IMG/VR virus record: IMGVR_UViG_3300042566_000732
Coordinates: 1-22,668 of that record
Reading direction: 5' to 3' (one strand)
Length of the DNA: 22,668 nt
DNA from: a virus
This document shows positions 12,565 through 17,863 of this stretch, piece after piece. Position 1 is the stretch's first letter, and the number at the start of each line of letters is the position of its first letter. Below the pieces are notes generated by a model. That model made no database searches. It was given only the letters and a program-made list of their open reading frames with translations, and had not been told where the DNA came from. The position numbers and the translations under genes are program-made.

Positions 12565-12819
12565 TTAGAAACGGATGTCGATCTCTGTAGGCATCGCCTC
12601 CTGCTTGGCGGCAGCGATGTCATGCTTAGCTGCAAGGTTGAAGCCTCTGTACAGGTCTCGCAGGTGACGAAGGTTTTGAACGAGTGTTTGAGCTCGCTCA
12701 TATTGGTTTGCCTCAACGCTGGAAGCGATCCAGTTCTTGTGCGCCGCTATGTCCGACTCAATCAACTTGAAGATGGTGTCGGCTTGTTCGCGGTCCATAG
12801 TGAAAGTGTACTTATCCAT
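12565..12819 (-). CDS. Hypothetical helical phage protein, 84 aa
   Basis: First gene of the minus-strand operon. Start at 12819 is supported by AAGGAG eight bases upstream. A GTG at 12843 in the same frame would put the ribosome-binding site inside the gene. The protein is strongly helical (FTMDREQADTIFKLIESDIAAHK, then ERAQTLVQNLRHLRDLYRGF), probably a helical hairpin or coiled coil. Its leader is about 150 nt long from the predicted promoter and contains a UCCG-capped hairpin. Function unknown. Confidence 0.7.
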   Translation of the reverse strand: MDKYTFTMDREQADTIFKLIESDIAAHKNWIASSVEANQYERAQTLVQNLRHLRDLYRGFNLAAKHDIAAAKQEAMPTEIDIRF

Positions 12820-12877
12820 GTTAGTTCTCCTTGCTAAAATCACCAGACGGCAGCGGACTGCGGTGTGATGATCCTAG

Positions 12878-12895
12878 CGGGGACCGGAGCCCCCG
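12878..12895 (-). promoter_or_regulatory. UCCG-capped hairpin in the leader of the minus-strand operon
   Basis: On the minus strand CGGGGGC pairs with GTCCCCG (7 bp, one G-U) around a C(UCCG)G tetraloop, a UNCG family member. It lies in the 5' leader upstream of the first operon gene. Confidence 0.55.
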
Positions 12896-12971
12896 TAGGT
12901 ATCAAGCGTTTAACGATGTCAAAGAACGGAGACGGTGGGAGCCTCGCGGCGGCGTTGTCTCGATGTCCTAG

Positions 12972-13001
12972 TTAATAGTCGAAGGTAATTTGATGCGTCA
13001 A
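12972..13001 (-). promoter_or_regulatory. Sigma-70-like promoter of the minus-strand operon
   Basis: On the minus strand a TTGACG box (13001-12996) and a TATTAA box (12977-12972) are separated by 18 bases. This is the best promoter match upstream of the long minus-strand gene series. The TTGACGCAT around the -35 recurs upstream of ardC (near 10171). Confidence 0.6.
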
Positions 13002-13057
13002 CCCACATTCGTACATAAAAATGCATTTACTCGATGCATGGTGAATAAGGTATTGAA

Positions 13058-13076
13058 AAAGTTTCGAGAAAACTTT
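13058..13076. promoter_or_regulatory. Operator-like inverted repeat
   Basis: AAAGTTT and AAACTTT separated by the 5 bases CGAGA form a perfect 7-bp dyad. It lies about 55 bases before the plus-strand coiled-coil gene and upstream of the minus-strand promoter. The size and symmetry fit a dimeric helix-turn-helix repressor site, but no repressor gene is in the window. Confidence 0.4.
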
Positions 13077-13131
13077 GTTTGCACTCGCGTACAACGTCAC
13101 TCGATGATATGGAGATGGCAGTGATTAACCA

Positions 13132-13395
13132 GTGAGACCTGTTGTGGATTTGCCAGCCATTGACCACCGCCTTGGGCGGATCGAAGAAGAAATGAAATCC
13201 ATAGCGGATGCGCTGCGGCTGCTGTCGCGGGTGGATGAACGGTTACACGGTCACAGGGAGGCCATCGACGATCACGAAGGGCGGCTGCGATCACTGGAAA
13301 AGTCAGCGACTAACCAATCTGGTGCAATCAAGATGGCTGAGCGCTTCATCTGGTTAGCGGTGACAGTGGGCCTCGCCTTCGTCAACTTCGCCTAG
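13132..13395 (+). CDS. Coiled-coil protein with C-terminal membrane anchor, 87 aa
   Basis: A charged coiled coil (HRLGRIEEEMKSIADALRLLS, HREAIDDHEGRLRSLEKSA) followed by one transmembrane segment at about 70-86 (FIWLAVTVGLAFVNFA). The organisation resembles XhlA-type phage membrane proteins. The start is uncertain: GTG 13132 or GTG 13144, neither with a strong ribosome-binding site, although GGAG lies 18 bases upstream. It stands alone, not in the lysis cassette, which has its own holin and spanins. It might anchor a complex at the membrane or belong to superinfection control, both of which are inference. Confidence 0.65.
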   Translation: MRPVVDLPAIDHRLGRIEEEMKSIADALRLLSRVDERLHGHREAIDDHEGRLRSLEKSATNQSGAIKMAERFIWLAVTVGLAFVNFA

Positions 13396-13543
13396 AGTTT
13401 CCACGTCATCGCTGCGGCGGTGGCCCCCGCTGGTTTCGGCCAGTGGGACTTATTCAGAGGTTAGCGCCCGTGCTGGTCTGAGCGGGGAACATCGAATGGG
13501 TTGGGAGGTTTCTGCAGAGGCCGTTAGAACCAGCATCAGACCG

Positions 13544-13590
13544 CCCCAAAATTTCGGCGGGAAAACCCAAGGGCCAGCGACCCCAAAAAC
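13544..13590 (+). repeat. TCGGCGG repeat, non-coding copy 1
   Basis: Contains AAAATTTCGGCGGGAAAACC, then CAAGGGCCAGCGACCCC. Shares its core and downstream part with copies at 13758 and 14101, and its core with copies inside genes at 3398 and (inverted) 17141. Confidence 0.6.
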
Positions 13591-13591
13591 T

Positions 13592-13629
13592 TACATATAA
13601 GCCATAACTACCTTTCTGACTTATATGTA
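13592..13629. repeat. 10-bp inverted repeat
   Basis: TACATATAAG at 13592-13601 and CTTATATGTA at 13620-13629 are perfect complements separated by 18 bases. Possible operator or transcript hairpin. Confidence 0.5.
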
Positions 13630-13656
13630 GGCCATTATCTTGTTCATGTGGATCTC

Positions 13657-13673
13657 ATGTAGTGGATGTAGTG
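13657..13673 (+). repeat. Tandem ATGTAGTG repeat
   Basis: Two ATGTAGTG octamers separated by one base, within a stretch that has more TCATGT and ATGTAG words (13643-13692). Possible protein-binding array. Confidence 0.45.
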
Positions 13674-13757
13674 TTTCCCGTATTTCATGTTGTAGCAAAA
13701 ATCGTGTTTGATCTTGATGCCAGTGTGGAAGGCTAGGCGTCAGCGAGATGAAGGCGT

Positions 13758-13785
13758 CCCCAAAATTTCGGCGGAAAAAAGAAAA
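13758..13785 (+). repeat. TCGGCGG repeat, non-coding copy 2
   Basis: CCCCAAAATTTCGGCGGAAA followed by an A/G run. It is preceded by GATGAAGGCGTC, which also occurs before copy 3. Its A-rich end doubles as the U-tract of the minus-strand terminator. Confidence 0.6.
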
Positions 13786-13806
13786 GGGGCCAGCGATGCC
13801 GACCCC
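13775..13806 (-). terminator. Intrinsic terminator of the 66-aa minus-strand gene
   Basis: On the minus strand GGGGTCGGC pairs with GCTGGCCCC (9 bp, two G-U pairs, 3-base loop) and is followed by TTTTCTTTTTT. It lies 28 bases after the stop codon of the minus-strand gene. A textbook rho-independent terminator. Confidence 0.8.
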
Positions 13807-13816
13807 TGTTCATTCC

Positions 13817-13836
13817 CATATAGGGGAGAGAGACTA
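13817..13836 (+). promoter_or_regulatory. Candidate promoter motif, copy 1
   Basis: CATATAGGGGAGAGAGACTA closely matches the second copy at 14173. The TATAGGGGAGA portion is reminiscent of promoters for single-subunit phage RNA polymerases (T7: CTATAGGGAGA). It points rightward, across the 3' end of the minus-strand gene. Confidence 0.4.
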
Positions 13837-14034
13837 AGCCATAGCCACACAGGCAGCGACAGCTTCGCGCCTAGTAGGGAATGACTGGATAAACCGGACA
13901 GTGTCTTCGGTCACCTCATAGGCCTTCCAGATCTCGCGATGCTTGCAGGTGATCTCGAAAGCCTTGTCGCCAACATCGACATAGTACAGACCAGCGGAAA
14001 CGCGCTCGATCATGGGTTGGTTCTTCATGTACAT
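13834..14034 (-). CDS. Small phage protein, 66 aa
   Basis: Unknown function. The second ATG (14034) is preferred: AGGAGG lies seven bases upstream of it but touches the first ATG (14040). The protein is a compact alpha/beta domain: GLYYVDVGDKAFEITCKHREIWKAYEV, then DTVRFIQSFPTRREAVAACVAMA. It resembles small phage proteins ending in a PTRREAVAA helix. It is transcribed alone, ends at a strong intrinsic terminator, and is flanked by TCGGCGG repeats on both sides, so it may be a mobile single-gene module. Confidence 0.72.
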   Translation of the reverse strand: MYMKNQPMIERVSAGLYYVDVGDKAFEITCKHREIWKAYEVTEDTVRFIQSFPTRREAVAACVAMA

Positions 14035-14100
14035 GTTCATGCCTCCTTTGTGTAGTGAACGAGCCCCCAGTAATCGGAGGGGATGAAGGCGTCAAGCCAG

Positions 14101-14128
14101 CCCCAAAAATTCGGCGGAAAAACCCAGA
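14101..14128 (+). repeat. TCGGCGG repeat, non-coding copy 3
   Basis: CCCCAAAAATTCGGCGGAAA followed by AACCCAGAGGG. Preceded by GATGAAGGCGTC like copy 2. Lies directly upstream of the late-gene leader. Confidence 0.6.
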
Positions 14129-14172
14129 GGGCGGCAATCCCGTACTCTTGTTTCCAATAGGAGAGTAAGACT

Positions 14173-14190
14173 GTATAGGGAGAGACACTA
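14173..14190 (+). promoter_or_regulatory. Candidate late promoter motif, copy 2
   Basis: GTATAGGGAGAGACACTA lies 21 bases before the terminase small subunit ATG. It repeats the 13817 motif and a weaker AATAGGAGAGTAAGAC at 14156. Either a T7-like phage polymerase promoter, or the -10 region of a host promoter with TTGTTT about 18 bases upstream. Confidence 0.45.
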
Positions 14191-14210
14191 GATCAACTGA
14201 GGACAGACAC

Positions 14211-14675
14211 ATGAGTAAAGACAAAGAGCTTAGCCCAGAGGGTAAGGCACGCATCATGGCTAGCCAGAACCCTGACTACATCACGCCCAAGCAACAGGCT
14301 TTCATCCACGCCTACATCGCCAATGGTGGCAACGGATCGCAAGCAGCTATCACTGCAGGTTATGCACCGAAAGGTTCGCGAGTGACCGCCTGTGACCTGC
14401 TCAAGATGGACAAGATCCAGAAGAGGCTGAAGCCAACGCTGACAGAGCAGAAGGAGAGGCTCTCTCTCGATGCTGATTGGATCGTCTCGAAGCTGATGGC
14501 TGAGGCCAAGGACGATGACAGTCCCGCAGCCGCACGCATCCGCGCTCTCGAGCTCTTGGGCAAGGTCGAAGGGATCTTCGCGCCGGAGAAGAAACAGATC
14601 GAGACCATCAATGGCGGCGACTTCCTCGCAAACCTAGACATGAGCGACGAAGAGGACAGCGACACGCTGCAATAG
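14211..14675 (+). CDS. terS: Terminase small subunit
   Basis: Recognises phage DNA for packaging. A 154-residue protein of the Terminase_2 type: ITPKQQAFIHAYIANGGNGSQAAITAGY at residues 24-51 is the helix-turn-helix DNA-binding domain, followed by AxxLLKxxKIQKRL (about 60-73), a central helical oligomerisation region, and an acidic C-terminus (EEDSDTLQ) that could contact the large subunit. The start is supported by GAGGA upstream. First gene of the rightward late cluster. Unusually, the large subunit is 3.6 kb away, beyond the lysis genes. The G-rich region just downstream is a candidate packaging site. Confidence 0.92.
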   Translation: MSKDKELSPEGKARIMASQNPDYITPKQQAFIHAYIANGGNGSQAAITAGYAPKGSRVTACDLLKMDKIQKRLKPTLTEQKERLSLDADWIVSKLMAEAKDDDSPAAARIRALELLGKVEGIFAPEKKQIETINGGDFLANLDMSDEEDSDTLQ

Positions 14676-14841
14676 GTACGCATACGACCACGACCCTGAC
14701 TAGGTTGTCGTCGTTTGCCTTCTGTTTTTCTTGGGTTTTTTTCTAGGGCTTTGGATTTTGCGTTGGCCTTGGGCTTTTTCCCAGCGGAAAACGGCTGCGG
14801 ATCGTAGGTGGCATGCCCTCTGTGCGGCGCGTGTGTGCATA

Positions 14842-14862
14842 GGGGGGAGGGGGAGGGGGGGG
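14842..14862 (+). other. G-quadruplex-forming tract
   Basis: Runs of 6, 5 and 8 guanines separated by single adenines. The 8-G run can supply two G-triplets, giving four G-tracts. It lies 165 bases after the terminase small subunit stop. Confidence 0.6.
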
Positions 14863-14964
14863 ACGTGGTGCCAGACCCCCGCCCTCGCGTCTGCGGTTCC
14901 ATAAGACCTATCTCACTGTGTAGCTCTATGTTTCGTACCCCTACTCCCCAACCCCATCCATAAC

Positions 14965-14982
14965 AGACCGGTGGGTCTTTTT
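14965..14982 (+). terminator. Possible short intrinsic terminator
   Basis: AGACC pairs with GGTCT around a GGTG loop, with T5 overlapping the end of the stem. Only 5 bp, so weak. Confidence 0.4.
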
Positions 14983-15094
14983 AGGAAACGAAACCAAAAA
15001 AAATAAAAATAACCAAATCATGTTTCCCACATAAGAGTTATGCGAAGAATGATTGACTGTTGCCTATGCCGCACAATGGCATTAGTTACGCTGC

Positions 15095-15247
15095 ATGCGT
15101 GAAAAACTTTCTGGTCTGTCAATCGGCAATGGTTCGTCCAGCTTCAACCTTTGCCTGTCCTTCAACGTCTTCAGCTTTGGCTTTGAAGTCTACGAGGGAG
15201 CCTTCCTCATCCGTCTTGGGTGCTTAGTGGCGTGGATCGAAAGATAA
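15095..15247 (+). CDS. Small phage protein, 50 aa
   Basis: A 50-codon frame beginning MREKLSGLSIGNGSSSFNL, continuing with FNVFSFGFEVYEG and a hydrophobic segment (AFLIRLGCLVAWIER). The alternation of strand-forming residues looks protein-like, and it recalls tiny phage proteins with FSFGFEVY motifs. There is no clear ribosome-binding site. It overlaps the next small gene by 16 bases in another frame. Function unknown. Confidence 0.5.
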   Translation: MREKLSGLSIGNGSSSFNLCLSFNVFSFGFEVYEGAFLIRLGCLVAWIER

Positions 15248-15339
15248 GGAAGAAGAAGCCCCGTAAGGAGCGGCGAGAGAAGTACCCACTAGAGCGGGTG
15301 CTAGTTGAGTCACAGGCCATAAAGGAGCAATGGCGGTAG
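15232..15339 (+). CDS. Small basic phage protein, 35 aa
   Basis: A 35-codon frame from GTG 15232, very basic at the N-terminus (MDRKIRKKKPRKERREK), then PLERVLVESQAIKEQWR. It overlaps the start of the next gene by 10 bases, and its 3' end carries that gene's AGGAG. May bind nucleic acid. Length makes this tentative. Confidence 0.42.
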   Translation: MDRKIRKKKPRKERREKYPLERVLVESQAIKEQWR

Positions 15340-15614
15340 AGAGGATTGTGGTGAGTAAGAAAGATCCCCGTCTCGAGCGAGCAGGCGTATCCGGCTACAA
15401 CAAGCCGAAGGCCACTCCTTCCCATCCCACAAAGTCCCACGTCGTTGTTGCCAAGTCTGGCGACACAGTGAAGACGATCCGCTTCGGCCAGCAAGGCGTG
15501 AAGGGATCTCCGGACGGCTCCAAGCGAAATGCAGCGTTCAAGGCGCGTCACGCGAAGAACATCGACAAAGGAAACATGTCGGCGGCTTATTGGGCCGACA
15601 AGGTGAAGTGGTGA
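15330..15614 (+). CDS. Conserved small basic phage protein, 94 aa
   Basis: Unknown function. The C-terminal part (TIRFGQQGVKGSPDGSKRN, then FKARHAKNIDKGNMSAAYWADKVKW) is a pattern recalled from small proteins encoded next to terminase or head genes of many tailed phages, rich in Arg, Lys and Gly and probably nucleic acid-binding or virion-associated. The start is supported by AAAGGAG. The end overlaps the next gene (GTGA). No enzymatic motif visible. Confidence 0.75.
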   Translation: MAVERIVVSKKDPRLERAGVSGYNKPKATPSHPTKSHVVVAKSGDTVKTIRFGQQGVKGSPDGSKRNAAFKARHAKNIDKGNMSAAYWADKVKW

Positions 15615-16237
15615 GTACGCTACTCGTCAACGTCCCCTCTCAAGCTGTGTGGGTGCGCAAGGAATATCTGCGCGACATGCAGGACGGTCATGGAGAGTTC
15701 GTCAAAGGCGTGTGGGTTACGGCTAAGTCAATCTCTGGCCGCGCCCTGTATTTTGAAACGTACCTTCCAGAGTACGGTGCCTTCTTCGACAAGCTGCCGA
15801 TCTCGGCCTTTGTGTCGCGGCCAGAAACTCCTACGCCAGATTACCCGCTGTCGGATCTCCAGTTCTGGAACTGCATGGACTATGGCGTGGTCGCGATCTG
15901 TAAACAGTTTATCGCCAGCATGCAGTACGAGGCGCGTCTGCGTAGCGGGGACACTGTCAGGGCGGAGTATCTCTTCACGCTAGACAACTACCACCCAGAC
16001 AACGATGTGGTCGACTGCGGCACCTCTGAGATCCCGTCTGAGCACAAGGCGATGAATATCCTCGCGCTTGAGAACGGACAGTTCTGCGCCTATCCCAATA
16101 ATCGGATGCGCCTTTACGACATCTCGCTGACGCCAAAGGAAGTCCTTACTCCAGACTTCAAGGCATCGGGGGAATTCTTTGCTGTGGAAAATCATGACTT
16201 CACGCGCTATGGAGACGTGGACGAATATCACTACTGA
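15611..16237 (+). CDS. Hypothetical phage protein in late cluster, 208 aa
   Basis: Not recognised. The GTG at 15611 overlaps the previous stop (GTGA) with AAGGTGA upstream. The TTG at 15590 would give seven extra residues and is less likely. The protein is beta-rich and neutral, with AVWVRKEYLRDMQDGHGEFVKGVWV, RALYFETYLPEYGAFFDKLPISAFV, LQFWNCMDYGVV and YLFTLDNYHPDNDVVD, then HKAMNILALENGQFCAYPNNRM. That composition suits a structural or assembly protein. Similar proteins sit just before lysis genes in some podoviruses (from memory). No catalytic signature or membrane segment. Confidence 0.72.
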   Translation: MSTLLVNVPSQAVWVRKEYLRDMQDGHGEFVKGVWVTAKSISGRALYFETYLPEYGAFFDKLPISAFVSRPETPTPDYPLSDLQFWNCMDYGVVAICKQFIASMQYEARLRSGDTVRAEYLFTLDNYHPDNDVVDCGTSEIPSEHKAMNILALENGQFCAYPNNRMRLYDISLTPKEVLTPDFKASGEFFAVENHDFTRYGDVDEYHY

Positions 16238-16246
16238 GGTGAAGAC

Positions 16247-16399
16247 ATGAAGAAGGTGTGGGACAAACCAAATCCAAAGAAGAAGTCGACGCCACTGACT
16301 GACGGTCAGAAGGCCAGCGCTAAGGCTGCAGCCAAGAAGGCTGGTCGCCCATACCCGAACCTCGTGGACAACATGAGAGCTGCACGAAAGAAAAAGTAA
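16247..16399 (+). CDS. Small lysine-rich phage protein, 50 aa
   Basis: A 50-codon gene with a strong GAGGTGA ribosome-binding site. The product begins MKKVWDKPNPKKKSTPLT, then has an Ala/Lys helix (QKASAKAAAKKAGRPYPNLVDN) and a basic end. The KKAGRPYPNLVDNMRAAR segment is familiar from small proteins in phage late clusters. Function unknown, possibly DNA-associated. Stop and next start overlap (TAATG). Confidence 0.72.
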   Translation: MKKVWDKPNPKKKSTPLTDGQKASAKAAAKKAGRPYPNLVDNMRAARKKK

Positions 16400-16872
16400 T
16401 GTGGATGAAGACTGCTCGCGAGTCTGTTGGCCTAAAGGAAGTCGCTGGACCGAAACACAACACAAAGATTCAGGCGTGGCTCGCTAAGCTTGGTGCTTGG
16501 TGGCGCGACGATGAGACCCCTTGGTGCGGCACGTTCGTTGCCCACTGCCTGCGTGAAGCAGGTCATCCCATTCCCAAGCATTGGTATCGCGCACTGGCGT
16601 GGAAAGAATACGGATCTAATCTGCGTCCCACTCACGTATGTGAAGGCGCGATCTTAGTCTTTGCTCGTGCGGGTGGCGGTCACGTTGGCTTCTACGTGGG
16701 CGAGGATCGTTTCTACTATCGCGTGCTAGGCGGCAACCAGTCGAACGCCGTCAACATCATGCGCATTGCCAAGAGCCGTTGCGTTGCCATCCGCTGGCCG
16801 AAGGGCGTGCCTGTAACTGGTGGTCCCATCCACGTTGCATCCAGTGCTCCCGTCTCGGAGAACGAGGCTTGA
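16399..16872 (+). CDS. Endolysin, NlpC/P60- or CHAP-like cysteine peptidase (TIGR02594 family)
   Basis: Degrades host peptidoglycan at lysis. The sequence matches the TIGR02594-type cysteine amidase/peptidase: TPWCGTFVAHCLREAG with catalytic C43, then GAILVFARAGGGHVGFYVGED with catalytic H95, and YRVLGGNQSNAV. The length (157 aa) fits a single catalytic domain without a cell-wall-binding module. The C-terminal 20 residues are low complexity. No signal peptide is present, so release depends on the holin encoded next. The ATG at 16399 overlaps the previous stop; an ATG six bases later is an alternative. Confidence 0.9.
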   Translation: MWMKTARESVGLKEVAGPKHNTKIQAWLAKLGAWWRDDETPWCGTFVAHCLREAGHPIPKHWYRALAWKEYGSNLRPTHVCEGAILVFARAGGGHVGFYVGEDRFYYRVLGGNQSNAVNIMRIAKSRCVAIRWPKGVPVTGGPIHVASSAPVSENEA

Positions 16873-17123
16873 GCCTGAAGCAGCGCCTACTGGACTTTGA
16901 GGCCGTTGCACTCTGCATGATCCGCAAGTGGTGGAGGCCCATGACCTGCGTCTGGATCGCGGGAACTATGGCGGTGCATGGAGTTGTTGCTCCTCTCTAC
17001 ATGCTACTCGTAAAGGATGAGGCTCCCAGCGACATGACTGGGCTGTCTCTATTAGTCACCGCCATTGCCGCTGCGTTTGCAGTGAGGGAGTGGGGCAAGA
17101 TCAAGGGATCTGGTAATGATTGA
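16869..17123 (+). CDS. Holin
   Basis: Forms membrane lesions that release the endolysin and trigger lysis. The TTG at 16869 overlaps the endolysin stop (TTGA) and has GGAG nine bases upstream. The 84-residue product has hydrophobic segments at about 24-43 (MTCVWIAGTMAVHGVVAPLYML) and 56-73 (LSLLVTAIAAAFAVREW) and a charged C-terminus (EWGKIKGSGND). Two or three spans are possible. The position between endolysin and spanins makes the assignment strong even though the family is not named. Confidence 0.8.
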   Translation: MSLKQRLLDFEAVALCMIRKWWRPMTCVWIAGTMAVHGVVAPLYMLLVKDEAPSDMTGLSLLVTAIAAAFAVREWGKIKGSGND

Positions 17124-17466
17124 AGTGTTGAAGGGTGTTTGGGTTTTCCGCCGATTTTTTGGGTACGCCATTCTTTTGGGTGTTATCGGTTGGTTGTGGG
17201 TGTCCAACGCTGGGCTCGAGAACGATCTCCTCAAGCAGAAGATCCGCTACACAGACTTGACTGCGCAGGTCGAAAAGCAAAATACGCAGATTGAGGCATA
17301 CGAATCGGTTGCAAAAAAATCGGCTGCTGCCGCAGATAAGGCGCTCAAGGAAGCTCGAGTCGTGGAGAAGTGGCACGCCGGTAAGGCAACCCGCATTCTT
17401 GTTTCAGTTCCGACGAACAGCGATGAGTGCATTGCCGCCCTCGATCTGCTGAAGGAGTACCAGTAA
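17116..17466 (+). CDS. i-spanin (Rz-like)
   Basis: Inner-membrane subunit of the spanin complex, which fuses inner and outer membranes in the last step of lysis. One N-terminal transmembrane segment (about 14-30, FFGYAILLGVIGWLWVS) is followed by a periplasmic coiled coil (LENDLLKQKIRYTDLTAQVEK, KSAAAADKALKEARVVEKW). The length (116 aa) is in the Rz range. It overlaps the holin by 8 bases and its stop overlaps the o-spanin start (TAATG). The first codons carry an inverted copy of the TCGGCGG repeat. Confidence 0.85.
   Translation: MIEVLKGVWVFRRFFGYAILLGVIGWLWVSNAGLENDLLKQKIRYTDLTAQVEKQNTQIEAYESVAKKSAAAADKALKEARVVEKWHAGKATRILVSVPTNSDECIAALDLLKEYQ
17141..17164 (-). repeat. TCGGCGG repeat, copy inside i-spanin gene
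   Basis: On the minus strand CCCAAAAAATCGGCGGAAAA followed by CCC. Same core as the non-coding copies, inverted relative to them, within the start of the i-spanin gene. Confidence 0.5.
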
Positions 17467-17714
17467 TGCGCGTCCTAGCTCTGCTGCCAATCGTCCTCCT
17501 GTTTGGCTGTGCTGCCAAGCCGCCAATCGAGATCAAGATCCCTGTGCCGGTGCCTTGCATTAAGGAGCAGCCGGTCGCGCCGATCTATCCAACGGTCACA
17601 GAAAGCGCTGGAATATTCGAAAGAGTGAAGGTACTGCTTGCTGAGCGTGAACTCCGCAAGGGGTACGAGGCTAAGTTACAGGCCATGTTGGCCGCTTGTG
17701 GAGAAATCAAATGA
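17466..17714 (+). CDS. o-spanin lipoprotein (Rz1-like)
   Basis: Outer-membrane lipoprotein partner of the i-spanin. MRVLALLPIVLLFGC is a lipoprotein signal with the lipobox cysteine at residue 15, followed by a proline-rich stretch (PPIEIKIPVPVPC) typical of Rz1. The mature part is unusually long for Rz1, ending in a charged helix (VKVLLAERELRKGYEAKL). The start at ATG 17466 overlaps the i-spanin stop and is preceded by AAGGAG. The two spanin genes are consecutive rather than nested. The stop overlaps the next gene (ATGA). Confidence 0.85.
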   Translation: MRVLALLPIVLLFGCAAKPPIEIKIPVPVPCIKEQPVAPIYPTVTESAGIFERVKVLLAERELRKGYEAKLQAMLAACGEIK

Positions 17715-17851
17715 AGATGATGGGTAAGAAGATGGACAAGATGGACAAGATGGACAAGATGCCAAAAGGCAAAGGCAAAGCCGCTGATCCAAAAGCCAAA
17801 GAGATGATGGGCAAAATGAAGATGCTCATGAAGGCGAAGAAGAAGAAGTAA
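17711..17851 (+). CDS. Methionine/lysine-rich 46-aa protein
   Basis: A 46-codon gene coupled to the o-spanin by an ATGA overlap. By direct count 12 residues are Met and 18 are Lys (30 of 46). It contains four MDK-type units in tandem (KKMDKMDKMDKMPKGKG), then MMGKMKMLMKAKKKK. No hydrophobic span and no cysteine. The function is unknown. It might bind nucleic acid or anionic membrane. Confidence 0.65.
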   Translation: MKMMGKKMDKMDKMDKMPKGKGKAADPKAKEMMGKMKMLMKAKKKK

Positions 17852-17863
17852 GAAAGTGGGTAG

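Larger units (their letters stand above)
12820..13131. other. Regulatory region upstream of the minus-strand operon
   Basis: About 310 bases without a convincing gene. From left to right it holds the operon's leader with its UCCG hairpin, the promoter-like pair at 12972-13001, two ATGCAT palindromes (13021 and 13034), a DnaA-box-like TTATTCACC on the minus strand (13049-13041), and an AAAGTTT/AAACTTT inverted repeat at 13058-13076. Divergent control of the two gene blocks is likely here. Confidence 0.45.
13396..13833. other. Non-coding regulatory region with repeats
   Basis: About 440 bases without a gene. From left to right: a hairpin CCCGCTGG/CCAGTGGG (13426-13447) with no U-tract, segments near 13470 and 13530 that can pair in alternative ways (TGCTGG with CCAGCA, or GGTCTGA with TCAGACC), two copies of the TCGGCGG repeat (13544 and 13758), a 10-bp inverted repeat TACATATAAG/CTTATATGTA (13592-13629), a tandem ATGTAGTG repeat (13657-13673), the minus-strand terminator (13775-13806), and a TATAGGGGAGAGAGACTA motif at its end. 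Confidence 0.5.
14676..15094. other. Non-coding region after terS with G-tract
   Basis: About 420 bases without a convincing gene. It begins with an imperfect 10-bp hairpin (GACCACGACC with GGTTGTCGTC, about 14690-14715) followed by T-rich sequence, perhaps a terminator. Then come a G6-A-G5-A-G8 run (14842-14862), a C-rich stretch, a second short hairpin with T5 (14965-14982) and an A-rich stretch near 14993. Base composition changes abruptly along it. Possible packaging or termination region. Confidence 0.45.

Noticed and set aside
12495-12716. N-terminal extension of the 128-aa minus-strand gene to 12716
   Set aside because: The extension overlaps another gene out of frame and is Ser/Thr/Arg-rich without pattern. 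A good ribosome-binding site precedes 12494.
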